From assembly GCA_013398275.1 (NCBI GenBank), contig VZSE01014929.1:310001-374000 (forward strand): a DNA stretch of 64,000 bases, given 5' to 3'. A program made the translations under genes and the position numbers. Below the pieces are notes generated by a model. It was given only the letters and a program-made list of their open reading frames with translations, had not been told where the DNA came from and made no database searches. Source of the stretch: Promerops cafer. Its lineage: Eukaryota > Chordata > Aves > Passeriformes > Nectariniidae. This document shows positions 11,746-23,733 of the stretch, one piece after another (the first letter of the stretch is position 1; the number at the start of each line of letters is the position of its first letter).

Positions 11746-14722
11746 CCTTTTCTGAAGGAATTAGTGTGCTCACCAGATGGTTACAACACAGGCAGTGCAT
11801 GAACACCACGCTGGAAAAATATCTAGCTGACATATTAGACACACATTTTACCCCTGTCAGAAAGCTTGTCTTTAGGCAGAGTGCTGAATCAAAGGCTCCC
11901 TTTTTGATGTTAATTCCACTTGTTTCCCTAACTTTGCATTAAGGACTTAACTTTATAAAAAATTAACATCTTCAGCAGAAACACCTTGCTTCAACTCTTT
12001 TTTTTTAAATCAAAAGCTTGCAGCGGGGGTCAAATGGATTAAAAGGAAGGAACTGTATTAACTTTTGTTGATCCAACAAGGTACTGCACCTGATTTCTGG
12101 TTTGGTGCATTCATTCAATCATTCCTCTGTGTGCTCCTGTGTTTTCAGCTAATCCTTCCACAGGTGTGGATATGAAAGCCTCCTATCCACCCCAGCCTCC
12201 AAAAAAGCAAAGGCCATAGAAAAAATCATCCCAGGCTTTTCAGATTGTTGCACCCAGGAAAATGAAGGAGTGATGACTGAAACACCGCAGAATGAGGATT
12301 AAATCAAGAATATTCAAGAAGTGGCTTACTGGTATTTTATACCAGAAGTGGCCCTGGGTCACCCTGGTTGTCTAATCTCTAATTTGTGTTTTCAAGACTG
12401 GAGCCTTCCTGCTAACTGTTCCCTTCTTGAAATCCACTGAAAAACTCACAGTGATGGGTAGTCTGTTTGCTAAAGATTGATTGATTTTGTGTGAGTGGAA
12501 CTAATATGCTTCTCATACTGCTGCAAAAGTGTTTGCATTATTTATTTTGCATTATTTTCTGATCCATCTCCTTTACTTGCAGAAGAATTATAGCAGCACA
12601 GCCCAGCTGGGCAAGGGGCCTTTAAATAGCCTCCTGACTACCTGCTTTTCATCAGGTATCACCATGCTGGGCTCGGGAGGAATTTTAAAAATGCTTAGGC
12701 AAACAAAAATAAGCACTGGACCAACATACACACAGTCTGAAAATCAGCCTTGGGGGAAATCATACAGGAGAATGCCTGAGGGTTGGCAACAGTCCTGGCA
12801 GGGTGACTAACACCCTAAATCAGCAGGATAAATGAATTTTTAGCCTTGCCAGTGCAGGAAAGTCACGCTGCCAGTTGGGTGTTTCTGGGAGCCAAGCCCT
12901 AGTGAAGAGCCACAGCTGGAGCGGGGTGTGTGGCGGAGCGATGCAGCGCACGGCTCCCAGCCCGCGCTCCAGCTCACGGGAAGCACAGCTCTGCTCTGCC
13001 AGACCTGCTGCTCCCTTCCTGCACACCCAGCTGCCCCCAGCCCAGGGAGGGAGAGCTCCGTGCCTTCCTCTGCACTGAGAAGAGAGTGACAGGGCTCAGA
13101 GCCCCTTTGCAGGCTTCCCAAGCAAAGAGGAAGCCCATTACTAAAATGCTGTTGTCCTTCATTTGTCAGATGAAGACTGCTTAATAGATTACCCAGGCAG
13201 CAGAGTAGCAAGTAGCTGCTCTGATTTGAGGAGTCTGGCCTAGAATACTAAATACTGGGCTCTGTCATACAGTGTGCTTTTACATGGATTTATCAGAAGG
13301 AAAAAACAGTCTTTTTATTGCGCACTTGCACTTTCTTCAGCATCTGAAAAGAGATTAGTTTCCTAGGAATTTTAGCACCTATTTTTGCAGTAAAACTGTG
13401 ACTCTTTCTACTATAATGTGTAAGTAAGTGACTGGGTTAAAAAAGCCCAACACCCACCCTTCCATGTATGATTTTGTGATGAGATCATAATAACTGATAT
13501 TAACTGACAGTATTCATCCATATCACCTGCAGCTACTCCAGGAGAGAGGCAACAATGTAGACTAATGGTTCTGCAGTGTAGCTCTGAGATAATGATATCT
13601 TACTGATCACACTAACCAGAGGGTATATCTTTGGACTGTGATCAAGAGGGACACAGCAGGTTGCTATTGCTGTCAAATTCCTTTAATATCAGTTAATTTT
13701 CAAATGGGCATTAACTTTCAGAAGAAGGCTTTTGCGAGAGCAGTGGGTCAGCTTAATTAGTCTGAGGACCTTAGTGAGAAAGTGGGGATTTCTTTAAGGT
13801 TTCATGTGTGTCTGAAATTCCAGGAAACTGTTTCCCAGCCTTGCTTTCTTGCTGATGTGCTGCAAGAAGTGTTAGCACAAGGATTTGCTCTTAAGTGTTT
13901 TCTTCCCATGGCCTGTGCAATTGGAATTAAGCCAGTGGTAAAGGATGGGGCTGATTTGCATGAAGTAACTTTTCAGAGAAGTCTGTGGAGCAGTGATGTC
14001 AGGAAATCAGAATGTGCTCACAAGTTAAATTGTAATGTTTTGTACCTGGTGAATGGAGCGTTGATTCCTGCCTTGTAAAGAAATCAGGGAGTGAACAATG
14101 CTTGCTGAACAGGTAGTATCATCTTCAAATGAATCACTTCCACTAGTCCTGATACAGGAGCTAACTGCAGCTTTTTCTCAGATTTTAGGGATGTTGCAAT
14201 TAAACTGCTTTTTCCTGCAATGTTTTCTTTAAGGCAAAAAATGGAAAGGCAGATCAAGGGAACCATATAAGCTTGTATTCCTTTTATGACTGAGAAATAT
14301 CTGTAGGTGTAACCACCAACTTACTTCTGATATAGTCTTTACTATCCAAATGAATACTACAATAGCTTATGAAACACAGAACATCTCTCTTCCAACATAA
14401 TTGCAAATTAATCCACTGAGTAACCAAGGCCCTTGTCTAACCTGTTTAGGCCCGTAGCATAATCTATAAAGAGCAACATGAAGGAAACAGCTTTGCTTGT
14501 AATACAGTTCAGCCTCTGTATGAATGAGTCTCCATCTACAATATTTTGTAAATTTGTGAAGATTTTCAGTAAACTGGAGTTATAGATGAGTGTAGAAGTT
14601 TTTCTATTTTTTTGTTTTCCTTGGGATGTCTCTTTGCTCCATGGACCTGAGAGAGAACACTTAAACTTCTGTTTTCTCACTCAAATACTCTCTGGTAAAC
14701 TATTTTTTAAATAGTTTAAAAA

Positions 14723-14746
14723 TATAGTTTAAAATTTTAAACTATA
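14723..14746. repeat. Perfect 24-bp AT-rich palindrome
   Basis: The 12 bases TATAGTTTAAAA are followed at once by their exact reverse complement. A further partial copy of the half-site (ATAGTTTAAAAA) lies immediately upstream. It could extrude a cruciform, bind a dimeric factor, or simply come from low-complexity AT sequence. Confidence 0.85.
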
Positions 14747-15538
14747 AGCATGGAGCTGCCTGTTGCAGCCCTTTCATAGAGACAGGAAAATCAGAACAGA
14801 TCTCTCCTGGGGAACAAGAAATACTAGTTTCAGCCTCTGAAAGGGGGAGAATCAATAAAATCTGGTAATATTTTCTGCTGGCTGAGAGTTCTAGCTAATG
14901 AGTCACTTAAACCGCCCAAACAACTTTCTGACTCCAACCCTTTCTTTAGATTGTTTCTCTTCACTCAGTTCCAAAAGGGTTGAGGCTGAATAGACTATCC
15001 TGTGTCCAAAACCACCAAGTGACCTTGCTCACCAAATAGTTCTTTCAGATTTTCATTTCAGCAACAAAAAATACCTTTTCCTTGTCTTTCTCCCTAGGAC
15101 TCAGACTATCTCCAGAAGACTATCAGTTATTCACAGAGTCATATTAATATTATTTTCAGGCTATTGATACCTTTCTTCTCATATTTTCCAACCTCACACA
15201 ATTTCTTGGCTCTTTGAATTAGCACACATATGTCTGTTTTCTCTTAGTCACAGAAGCTGTTTTTTGTTCCAGCCCTCCTGTAGCATATTTTCTGGTCTGT
15301 GTTATAAATGCAATTAAAGCCTTGAATGGACATGTTTAGGATGTGGGTGCAAACTTGTGCTGTTGGTTAACTGGTTTATTTTTCAGTGTTGTAGCTCAAA
15401 AACCAGCTGTACCTCACCACAGATCCTGTCTTCAAATGAACAGCAGGTTTTAGTTTTTATTGACAGATATGAGCATGTGGTGTTGTGGGACTACATCCAT
15501 CTGTGGACTACCTTTTCCCAAACCCTGAGCTGTGAAAA

Positions 15539-15649
15539 TGCTGTACCTTCTACAGGGCCTGATATGCTTTTGTTATATTGTTCTATTTTAAAATGCTGAA
15601 CCTTCTTGAGGGCCTGATATCCTTTTGTTATATTGTTTTATTTTAATCC
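15539..15649. repeat. 55-bp tandem direct duplication
   Basis: Two adjacent units share GGGCCTGATAT, CTTTTGTTATATTGTT and TATTTTAA, with the same spacing of 55 bases and about 10% differences. It is a recent-looking local duplication. No coding role is seen. Confidence 0.85.
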
Positions 15650-16118
15650 TTATAGAAATATGAATGAACTTTTAAAAATCCTGCCTTTTTTTCATTTGCA
15701 AAATCTCATGTCAGAAGACCTTAAGGAAGGTTTACTATCTATTCTTTGTTGAAATAACATCTGAAGCCGAACTCCATCAAATATATGTTTTCTTTCATTT
15801 GTTGGAAGTTCTTGAACAGTCAGAAAAACTGTTTTGGGTTTAGATAAAACTGTTTAGAATTAGGGGTTTTTTTCCCTTTACTTTGATAATGTCAAAATGA
15901 TGGAGCTTATTTTGCTGTACTAAGCGAATATTCCTTTGAAACCAACATGCATTTGAAAAATGTTTTTTTTACTAAGTCCATGAGGCTTTTCCTGGGAGAT
16001 TTTATCTAGCTAAAACCTTCCTTCAGTATTCTTCCCACAGTCTCAAGCTCCTGAGCAGTGCTTTGTAGGGCACTGTATACACAGAAGAAAAAGATCTCTG
16101 ATCTAAATAGCTTGAGTC

Positions 16119-16840
16119 ATTGAATCACAGAATCATTTAGGTTGGAAAAGATCTTTAAGATCATTGAATCCAGCCTTTAACCCAGCACTGCCAAGTCCAC
16201 CACCAAACCATGTCCCAAAATGCTATATCTATATATCTTTTAAATACCTCCAGGTATGGTGATGCCACCACTTCCCTGGGCAGCTTGTTCCAATGCTAGA
16301 CAACCCATTCCATGAAGAAATTTTTCCTAATGTCAAAACGAAACCTCCCCCAATGCAACTTAAGGCCATTTTCTGCTGTCCTGTCACTTGAAACCTGGGA
16401 GAAAAGACCAAGCCCCACCTTGCCACAACCTCCTTTCAAGTAGCTGTAGACAGTGAGAAGATCCCCCCTGAGCCTGCTTTTCTCCAGTTTAACACCCCAG
16501 TTCCCTCAGTTTCTCCCCACAAGGCTTGTGCTCCAGACCCTTCCCCAGCTCTGCTGCCCTTCTCTGGACATGCTCCAGCTCCTCAATGTCTTTCTTCTGG
16601 TGAGGGGCCCAAAACTGAACACAGGATTTGCGATGCAGCCTCACCAGTGCTGAGTGCAGGGGGACAATCACTGCCCAGGTGCTGCTGGCCACACTGTTTC
16701 TGACACAAGCCAGGATGCCATTGACCTCATTGGCCACCTGGACACTCAGTGACTCATGTTCAGGTGCTGCCAACCAGCACCCCCAGGGTCCTTTTCCAGC
16801 AGGCAACTTTCCAGCTGCTCTACCCTTCCTAGTCTTTGCT
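16119..16840 (-). mobile_element. CR1 LINE, 5'-truncated copy
   Basis: Read on the minus strand, this is the 3' part of a chicken-repeat-1 (CR1) non-LTR retrotransposon. The 16450-16840 part translates, with stops and shifts, into the C-terminal reverse-transcriptase region, including EELEHVQRRAAELGKGLEH and HSALVRLH. The 16119-16450 part is the 3' end with the typical lysine/arginine-rich frame and the terminal AATGATTCTGTGATTC words. The copy is missing its 5' end, as is usual for CR1, and its frame is broken, so it is inactive. CR1 dominates bird and reptile interspersed repeats, which supports an avian host. The exact 5' break near 16840 is an estimate. Confidence 0.9.
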
Positions 16841-18159
16841 AATTTTTTTCTTCTTATTTCCCATGTTTTGGGAACTGCGGCATCAACACATAAAACCTTT
16901 TAGAAGTGCTGTTTTTAAAATTCAGAATTAGCTTGTGTTATCATGGAAAAGCAGCGTTAGATCTCTACCTGAGAGCTGAACAATCCCAAATTGCAAGAGG
17001 TTGTGGACATAAATGCAAAGTCTGTAGCAGGGGCTTTTCTGAAGCTGCAATGTGCTGTTTCTGATCTTCCTTTCAGAAATGTGTTTATGAAAATCTGCTT
17101 CTCCTTCAGTGCTGCCAGGAGGACGCATTATCTACTTCTTGCTGTAAATCATCAGAAACTTTCTTTTCCTCTGCTGTATCACTGTGAAAGTGAGAACAAC
17201 TTAAAGAAGTGAAAGCAATTTGTTCAGCAGGAGGTATTAGATAAAGGGTGCCTAGAGGATTCCTCATACCATCTTGAGATGGAGATAAAATAGAATGACA
17301 TGATAGCCCATTAGGCAGAGCAAAGTAAGCACAGCAGCAGATTCTTGTCTCAGATCTGTGATGCATTTTCCTGCCTTGGATGATTAAATGACAGTGTCTA
17401 GAACAACAGCACTCCTGGCTTTTCTGAGCTTATGTGGAACCTTAGGAGTCAACAGCAGTCTTTGCTCAGAGAGATAAAGGATTGCAAGCCACCCAGAGGA
17501 CACCCAGAGCAGCTGCTCTTGCTTACCCTTTCTTTTGAAAATTGCAGCACAGCTAAAACTATTTTATAGACTCCTTGCCTAACCTTCACTAGGAATCTGG
17601 AGCTCCTTGTCACTGCCAGTTTCTGAAGCTGCAAGAGTTTAAGAATCAAAGCAAGAGATTAAATGAGACTGCAATAACATAGCTAATGTACTGCTCATAC
17701 AGTGACAGCAGAGTTCATTAACTGTGCTGGGGCTTAAAATGTTACTCAGTGCACTGTTAAATAACTAATTTTTAAAGGGATTCTTGGAATTATGAGACTC
17801 TGCTCTGAAAATTTTCTGAAAATTTGGAAAACAAAATCATGACATTTATATTTTGGTGTTAACCAATTTTGCTGTTAACCAATTTTGGTGTTAACCAAAT
17901 AGGTTTTTGGTTTTATTCTCTCTCACAACAAATTAAAAAGAGCTCACACTTTCTAAATTACTTCAAATATCTAGCAGAAGCCAGGATCCTAAGAAACCAA
18001 TTCAAATGAAATGGCTGATGCCAGGAGAAACAAGATTATTAGTAAGCTGAATGACTTTCCCTCTTCACTGCCCTAAGGGCCCACTGTGCAATTTTCACTG
18101 CACTGTGGGCTGGGTATCCCAAAGATGAGAGTGGGAACCAAAGTCTTTGTGTCACTTAC
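16841..18159. other. Unique sequence, no gene seen
   Basis: Only short frames on both strands are present. The stretch contains the three-unit 16-bp repeat at 17.86 kb. Nothing else is recognised. Confidence 0.65.
17855..17900. repeat. 16-bp unit repeated three times
   Basis: The unit GGTGTTAACCAATTTT is followed by GCTGTTAACCAATTTT and then GGTGTTAACCAAAT. Each copy carries a GTTAAC palindrome, spaced 16 bases apart. This is a tiny minisatellite or a homotypic cluster of a factor site. Confidence 0.9.
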
Positions 18160-18215
18160 CCTAAATTAAGGTGCTGATGGTGTGGATATCCCCTATTCTC
18201 CATTTCTTTAACACC
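18160..18215 (-). other. Candidate internal exon (56 nt), unproven
   Basis: On the minus strand an acceptor ending CTTTCTTTACAG precedes 18215, and a donor GTAAGTG follows 18160. One frame entering at a codon boundary is open for 18 codons (GVKEMENRGYPHHQHLNL) and exits with two bases over. No family is recognised. Entry phase fits the candidate exon at 30637-30682 and exit phase fits that at 4527-4644, both on the same strand. It may still be a decoy. Confidence 0.18.
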
Positions 18216-18649
18216 CTGTAAAGAAAGGATCAGCTTCTGAAACTGTGGATGCCCAGATGGTAAAATTTGCTCAGGGAATAGGATACACAATGTTGGCCTA
18301 TCCCCTTCTTATTCTTCTCTTTCCATTCATTGTGTGTAAAAAATCTCTGTCCATCAGCTTATGCCTTGTAGTGACATACTCACTAAATTTAATGGCCAGT
18401 GTCTTCCCGTTGACACCCTGTCCAGCTGAACAGCTACCCACTACTGTCTGCCTAAGCCAGGGCTTTTCCTCACCCAGCCGCTTCTTTTGTGGTCTGAATC
18501 AGCACAGCCACCACCTCAGTTACCAGAATAAATCAGAACAAGTCTTCAGGTGAATAATGTTGTGTACAAAGAAGTGCTTTAAATTGTAAATATATTTAAT
18601 TTTCAGTATATGAGTTAAATAGGTGATGTCTTGGAAGATTTACCACAAT

Positions 18650-18652
<3 letters not shown>

Positions 18653-18684
<32 letters not shown>

Positions 18685-18696
18685 TGTGTGTGTGTG
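18653..18696. repeat. (TG)n microsatellite
   Basis: About 22 TG dinucleotides with a single GA interruption. Long enough to be polymorphic. Confidence 0.95.
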
Positions 18697-19522
18697 CATG
18701 CTTTACCTAAAACTGACTCTCTCACAAATGCTCTAAGCATGTACTCCACTCTTTTTAAACACTTGTTTTAATTTCCTCTCATTCTTTGGGAAGGAAATTA
18801 AGTTTGGTTGGTCGCCTCCAAGGAATAAAAGTGAAAAGTTATTCTAGTTTGCCTGAACTAGAGCAAATCTCTTCTGAGTGCTCTCTGCCAAGGAAGAGTT
18901 ATCCTGCAAGAGGCTGGCAGAGATAAACCCTACAAAACAAACAACCCACCCCAAAACCTCAGCATGTCAGTTATTTCACTGCTCACAATAGGAAGATGAC
19001 ATTTCAGAAGAAAAGCACTATACCTTAGACACTAGCTATCTAACAAGCACATGGAATAGCTTGGAGTTAACACCTGTGTAATGAAAACCAGAAAATAGCA
19101 GCGATTCCTCTGGAGAGACTTGCTTGCACCTTGTGTCCTTTCTTTCCTACCCATATCATTCTCACTGGCTGCATGTTGGCTCCAGACTGCTGTAGGTTGA
19201 TTTAAGAAGTCCAGAATGATCCCAGATCAGCTTGTGTGTGTCCATCAAACTTCAACTACCTGTCTCCGAGGGCTTTTTCCCCCTGAAAAACAGATGACAG
19301 CAGGAACAAAAGGTTATGAGAACCTTACATTCTTTTGTACTAATTTCCCATTGCTAATTATCTATTCTCAGTATTTTTCACTTCCCTGCAAGTCATCTCA
19401 CAAACATCCTTTAGAAATTTGTCTTCTACTTCTTCTTTAATCTATACCCTTAATATTTTTTTATCTGAGAATTATCCCACCATATTTGCCTCATGCCTTC
19501 CACATCTTATGTATCTTTTCTC

Positions 19523-19546
19523 AAAAAAAAAAAAAAAAAAAAAAAA
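19523..19546. repeat. 24-base poly(A) run
   Basis: Uninterrupted A run followed by AGAAAAAG. No AATAAA or ATTAAA lies within the 30 bases upstream, so this does not look like a retrocopy tail. Confidence 0.9.
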
Positions 19547-20103
19547 GAAAAAGATGAGTGATTGATCCTGATTTTTAAAGAAAGCATCATTTTCACTTTT
19601 TAAAGGAGGTTTCCATGGCACACCATATCCTGTTACATGCTGCTGGGCTAGGGGGGTGATTCATTTAATGATGTGTGATTACAGTTTTTCTCTCCTCCTG
19701 AGTACCGAAGTTGCATATTTCATCCAAACTGCTAGCAAAACAGATCCCTTATGAGAAACGTATAAAATGTGTAGTCTCCAAGGTTAAAAAGGAAAGTAAT
19801 GAAAAATAACCAGCTAGTGCAGTTTTATCATGTTTGTCCCTGAGGATCCTGAACCTGCACCACGTTGAAGAAGAGAGCCTAGCAAGACTCTCAGGCAGGT
19901 ACTGTGAAGTCTTGGAGGGTGTTTAGTATGGACAAGCCACCCTAATGGGAAACCCTCGGCTTCATGAAGGTGACTGACTCCACTTTAGCTGTGCTATTGA
20001 CTATTTCCAGAAGTTTACTCATCTCTAGGAGCCACTATCACCGGGAGGCAAAAGCGCTTGGCAGGAGATTGGTACCTTTGGGATAGAAAACAGGGAAGTT
20101 GCA

Positions 20104-20220
20104 CGTCCCCACAGGGATGGGGCAGACTCCTGCGAGTGTCACGTACCGCGGGCGTCTCTAGTTTTACCCCCGTATTTGGCCTTGCGCATCGCTGCGCCGC
20201 GCTGCTCCGCCAGCCTTCGT
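20104..20220. promoter_or_regulatory. Short CpG-dense patch
   Basis: About 14 CpGs occur in some 115 bases within otherwise CpG-poor DNA. No TATA box or clear exon is attached. An overlapping plus-strand frame (20058-20312) has no recognisable similarity. It could be an orphan CpG island or the trace of a GC-rich insert. Confidence 0.3.
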
Positions 20221-21582
20221 TACTCTGCCCAATTAGGTCAGCAGGAAGGAATCTAGAACTGTTTTACATTTTGCTTGTGCGTGTTGGAACAGGAAGGACT
20301 GCGTGTCAGTAAGTTCATGAGGCAAGCTAAACCGGTAGCAGCTGTATTTCTTAATGAAAATAGGTATTTTGATACTACCTCCAGGATTTCTCCAAGGAGG
20401 ATTCAGGCTTCCTATCCAGCATGGCCTGCAGGGGGCATCAAAACAATTCAATGGACACTAAACTTTGTTTTCTGACTGTAATTCTCTAACAATAGCGACC
20501 CTTAAAAAAGAGTATTTTGCCATTAAATCAGAAAAGGTGAAAAAAGAACTTGATTAAAAGAGAGGATGACATTTCACTACATCTCTTCTGGGTTTTTTTG
20601 TTTTGTTTTCTTCTGGCTTCTTCCTAAGGGAAGACTGGATTTTAAACTCCATCCATTCTCCAAAGTCTTGCTATCAGCAGAGACTTTGAGAAAATGTCAT
20701 AGGAAAGGGAATTTCAGTCACCACTGACAATAGGATTTAGAAGGTTTTAAAAGTTTCTCAGAAATAGGGCAGACCATTTTAGAAATCCCTCTGTTTTCTT
20801 TATATTGGAATAGGCTGCCTTCCAGCATTATTATCTGGGCTAAATCCTAGTTGAAGGGTTTTGTTGTATTTATAAGAATATGTTGCACTGTTGGTAGCAT
20901 CCACATTTCTTTGCTGCACTGTGAGCACAAGCATAGTGAACTTGACCGGGAACAATAGTAGAAAACTTAAAATACAGCTTCTTCTCCTGAATGTTCACTG
21001 TTGGTACTCCACATAACTTCTGACCTTTCTATTTCATATTAGGATCTCCTGACTGGATTTTTGATACAGACTGTACAGTGGGCCTGAATCCTGAGGATCC
21101 CAATATATAGGCTATTTGTGCAAATCTGAAACATTCAAACTGCTCTGAAATATTTTGTCTGTACTTTTCTGTAGCCTCTTTAACTTTCCTAGCTCTGCAA
21201 TATCTTTTTTTCCTACATCCAACATATATCACAGTTACATTTTGCACTTAAATAGATGCACCTGCATTGAGCCTCTTCCTGCCTTCCAGTGTGCTGCTTG
21301 TTTATTTGCTGTTTGATACAATTTGTTTCCTAGTTATTATACTACATTATATATAATTTTCAAAAAAGCATGAGGTTATTAATGACTTACACTTATCCAG
21401 AGTATACCGTAGAATTTTCTTTGCAATGAACTCTCTTATCCCTGTATTCTGTTACTTTTACACTTTGAAAAAATGTTTTCACCAATATTATCTCTTCTTT
21501 GTGTTTTCTTTGTTGATGCCTCAGGTTTTAGCTTTTGTAGTTTTCAGATTCTGTACTGCTTTAGTGTGTACTTTAGTGTGAG

Positions 21583-21974
21583 CTTCATATTCGGGGATAG
21601 TAAGCTCTCTTCACTGAGTAGCTAGACAAAACAATTCCTTCTCTAGCTGGGGACCAAGGACAAATGATCCAAATTTCAGGCCCATGAGCATAAACAACAG
21701 TGGTCTGAAGAGAGAAAACAAGAAGGATGGGACTTCATAACCTAAAGCTATAATTGGACAATTAACCCCAATATGCAAAAGAACCAGAACTTATAAAAGT
21801 GAGAGACCCCGTGACCGGTGGTCCATTTTGTGACCATTTGGGGTTCATCTTGACTGTGGTCCTGGCTGGGCCCTTGTACTGCCCAAGGTGTATCCATTGA
21901 GGCCTTCTAATAAATACCTACTTTATTCTGTAACTGTCTAGTCTCTGTTCCAGGTCAGCCTTCACAAGGCAACA
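21583..21974 (+). mobile_element. Solo LTR of an avian endogenous retrovirus
   Basis: The stretch has the layout of an LTR on the plus strand. A U3-like region ends in a TATA box (TATAAAA, 21792-21798). Then come GTGAGAGACCCCGTGACCGG and a polyadenylation signal AATAAA (21909-21914), and a terminal part that reads GTCTAGTCTCTGTTCCAGGT and ends near CACAAGGCAACA. I recognise it as an avian ERV LTR type but cannot give a family name with certainty. No gag, pol or env sequence and no second LTR lie nearby, so it is a solo LTR left by recombination. The 3' end is fairly clear; the 5' end is a guess (21560-21625) and I see no target-site duplication. Confidence 0.75.
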
Positions 21975-23299
21975 TGTTACGCAAGACTAATAATTTTATT
22001 TAATTGTAATGATGGGGTGCCATGAAAAGCAAGCAGTTGCTAATCTGAGTGAGAGTTATGATAAAAATACCCCAAATAATATTGAGCTAGGGTTGCACAG
22101 GCAGCCTTAATCTGAAACTTTTATCTTCTGAACTCTTCACTTGAAAAAACTTTCCTGAACAAGGCAGCTATTTATTGTTTTTCCAGTGAGGCATAGGTTC
22201 TTCTGAGATTTCTTTCCAGCCCCAGGTCTGACCTTCTGCTTTATCTTTTTCTGCCCCTATGTTTCTTTGCAATGCGTCTCTCTCCCCTGGCTCTGTATCT
22301 TCCTCCCCATTTTTTCCAGCTTCCAGTATAATTTTTCTTACCAGCCAATCCTTCCTGGCCTGCCATCTAAATTTTCTCCCTAGTGCTCCCAGTCTCATAT
22401 CAGCCTCCTCTCTGGACTCCTCAGCTGCTCACACGTGTTTTGTTCTGCCACCTTCACCTTTCCCCAGAGCATCATTCCTTTTCTGTTCCTTCCCCCTTGC
22501 TACCTCCTTCCCAAACTTTTCCTCTTGCAGTTTCTCCTCCAGTTTAATGTTCTCCATTCTGACACACTTTGATATCCAGCCTTAGAGGGAGATAACCACT
22601 TCCACCATCCTCATGCCAACCACCTGTGCATTCTTTTTCCATTTCCCATCCACCATCCCATCTTCTTCCATCCTCACTGCTCTCCAGATCAGCTTTATTT
22701 CTTCTGGTGCATCATGGACAGAGTAATCATCCTGCCAAAGTACAGTTTCAAAGCCAGAAACATAGGGCTTTTTAGAGGGAAAATCACCAGGATGCTTTAA
22801 GGTAACTCTTGAAAACCATTGAAAAACTAAAAGAGAAAAAATTCTCCCCTAAATTGTCCTGGGTCAAAACTCTGGACTGAAAAATACGAACTTAATGTGG
22901 CTGAAATTGGGTAACTGAAACCAGGAATTATAACTGCTTCAACTCTGATAATGCACAACATACTGTGAAAATACAGTAGCTACTTGTGTCTCTTGTGCAC
23001 ATTTTCCATGGTCATATTAATTTTATAACACTGGCATTATAGTTATTTCTTACATGTGGCACTGAAATCAGTGGCATGTGTAAAAGAAAATAGGGAAACA
23101 TCTACTATATTGTTCTGCAGTAGTTTGTTTGTTTGGTTTTTTTAACAGAAAAATTCCATCTTTCAAAAAGTGTCAGGGCTGACAAAAAAATCTACTATCA
23201 GTGAATAAACGAGTTTACTTGTACATCCAGGTTTTCTATTGACAGCCTTGTAAGCACAAACACTGAATACATATTTCCTCCTTCATACCTGAAGGTAAA
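21975..23299. other. Unique sequence, pyrimidine-rich middle
   Basis: No gene is recognised. The region 22.2-22.7 kb is strongly pyrimidine-biased on the plus strand (repeated TTCC/CTCC), which opens a serine/proline-rich frame (22259-22585) and a lysine/glutamate-rich one opposite. I read both as products of composition. Confidence 0.65.
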
Positions 23300-23733
23300 T
23301 GGTCTATACTTGCCAACATCCCTTTAACAACAGGCTCTTAAGAAACAAAGAAACCTTTGGAGACAAGTTTCTGAACCATGTGCATGCACAGGGAGAGGGA
23401 CAGCTGCATAAAAGGCTTTTGCAACTTGTTACAAGGACATGTAGTGACAGGACAAGGGTGAACGGCTTTAAAATGAAAGAGGGCAGGTTTAGATCAGATA
23501 TTAGGAAAGAATTCTTTACTGTGAGGGTGGTGAGGCACTGGCACAGGCTGCCCAGAGAAGCTTTGGATGCCCCATCCCTGGAAGTGTCCAAGGCCAGGTT
23601 GGATGGGTCTCTGAGCAACCTGATCTAGGGGAAGGTGTCCCTGCCCATGGCAGGGGGCTTGGAACGAGAGGATCTTTAAGGTCCCTTCCAACCCAAACCA
23701 TTCTATGATTCTTTGATGATTCTATGATCTGTG
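23300..23733 (+). mobile_element. CR1 LINE, 5'-truncated copy with 3' tail
   Basis: This is the 3' end of a CR1 element on the plus strand. One frame runs unbroken to 23628 and contains the CR1 C-terminal signature FRSDIRKEFFTVRVVRHWHR, then LPREALDAPSLEVSKARLDG. After the stop comes the short CR1 3' UTR with CCTTCCAACCCAAACCATTC and a tail of ATTCTATG/ATTCTTTG octamers ending near 23733. That tail is the sequence recognised by the CR1 reverse transcriptase. The 5' part of the element is absent. The frame is better preserved than in the other two copies, so this insertion is probably the youngest of the three. Confidence 0.92.

Larger units (their letters stand above)
11746..16118. other. Unique sequence; GC-rich patch, palindrome and tandem duplication
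   Basis: No gene is recognised. A GC-richer island at about 12.84-13.08 kb has roughly eight CpGs clustered between 12920 and 12980. Its overlapping frames on both strands are a product of high GC. The palindrome at 14.72 kb and the duplication at 15.54 kb are listed separately. Other frames are short. Confidence 0.6.
18216..21582. other. Unique sequence with (TG)n, poly(A) and CpG patch
   Basis: No gene is recognised. The frame at 18245-18553 (+) has a hydrophobic start but no family signature. The (TG)n, the 24-base A run and the CpG-dense patch at 20.1-20.2 kb are listed separately. Confidence 0.6.

Noticed and set aside
22168..22585. Serine/proline-rich and lysine/glutamate-rich frames
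   Set aside because: They result from a pyrimidine-biased stretch that removes stop codons on both strands.
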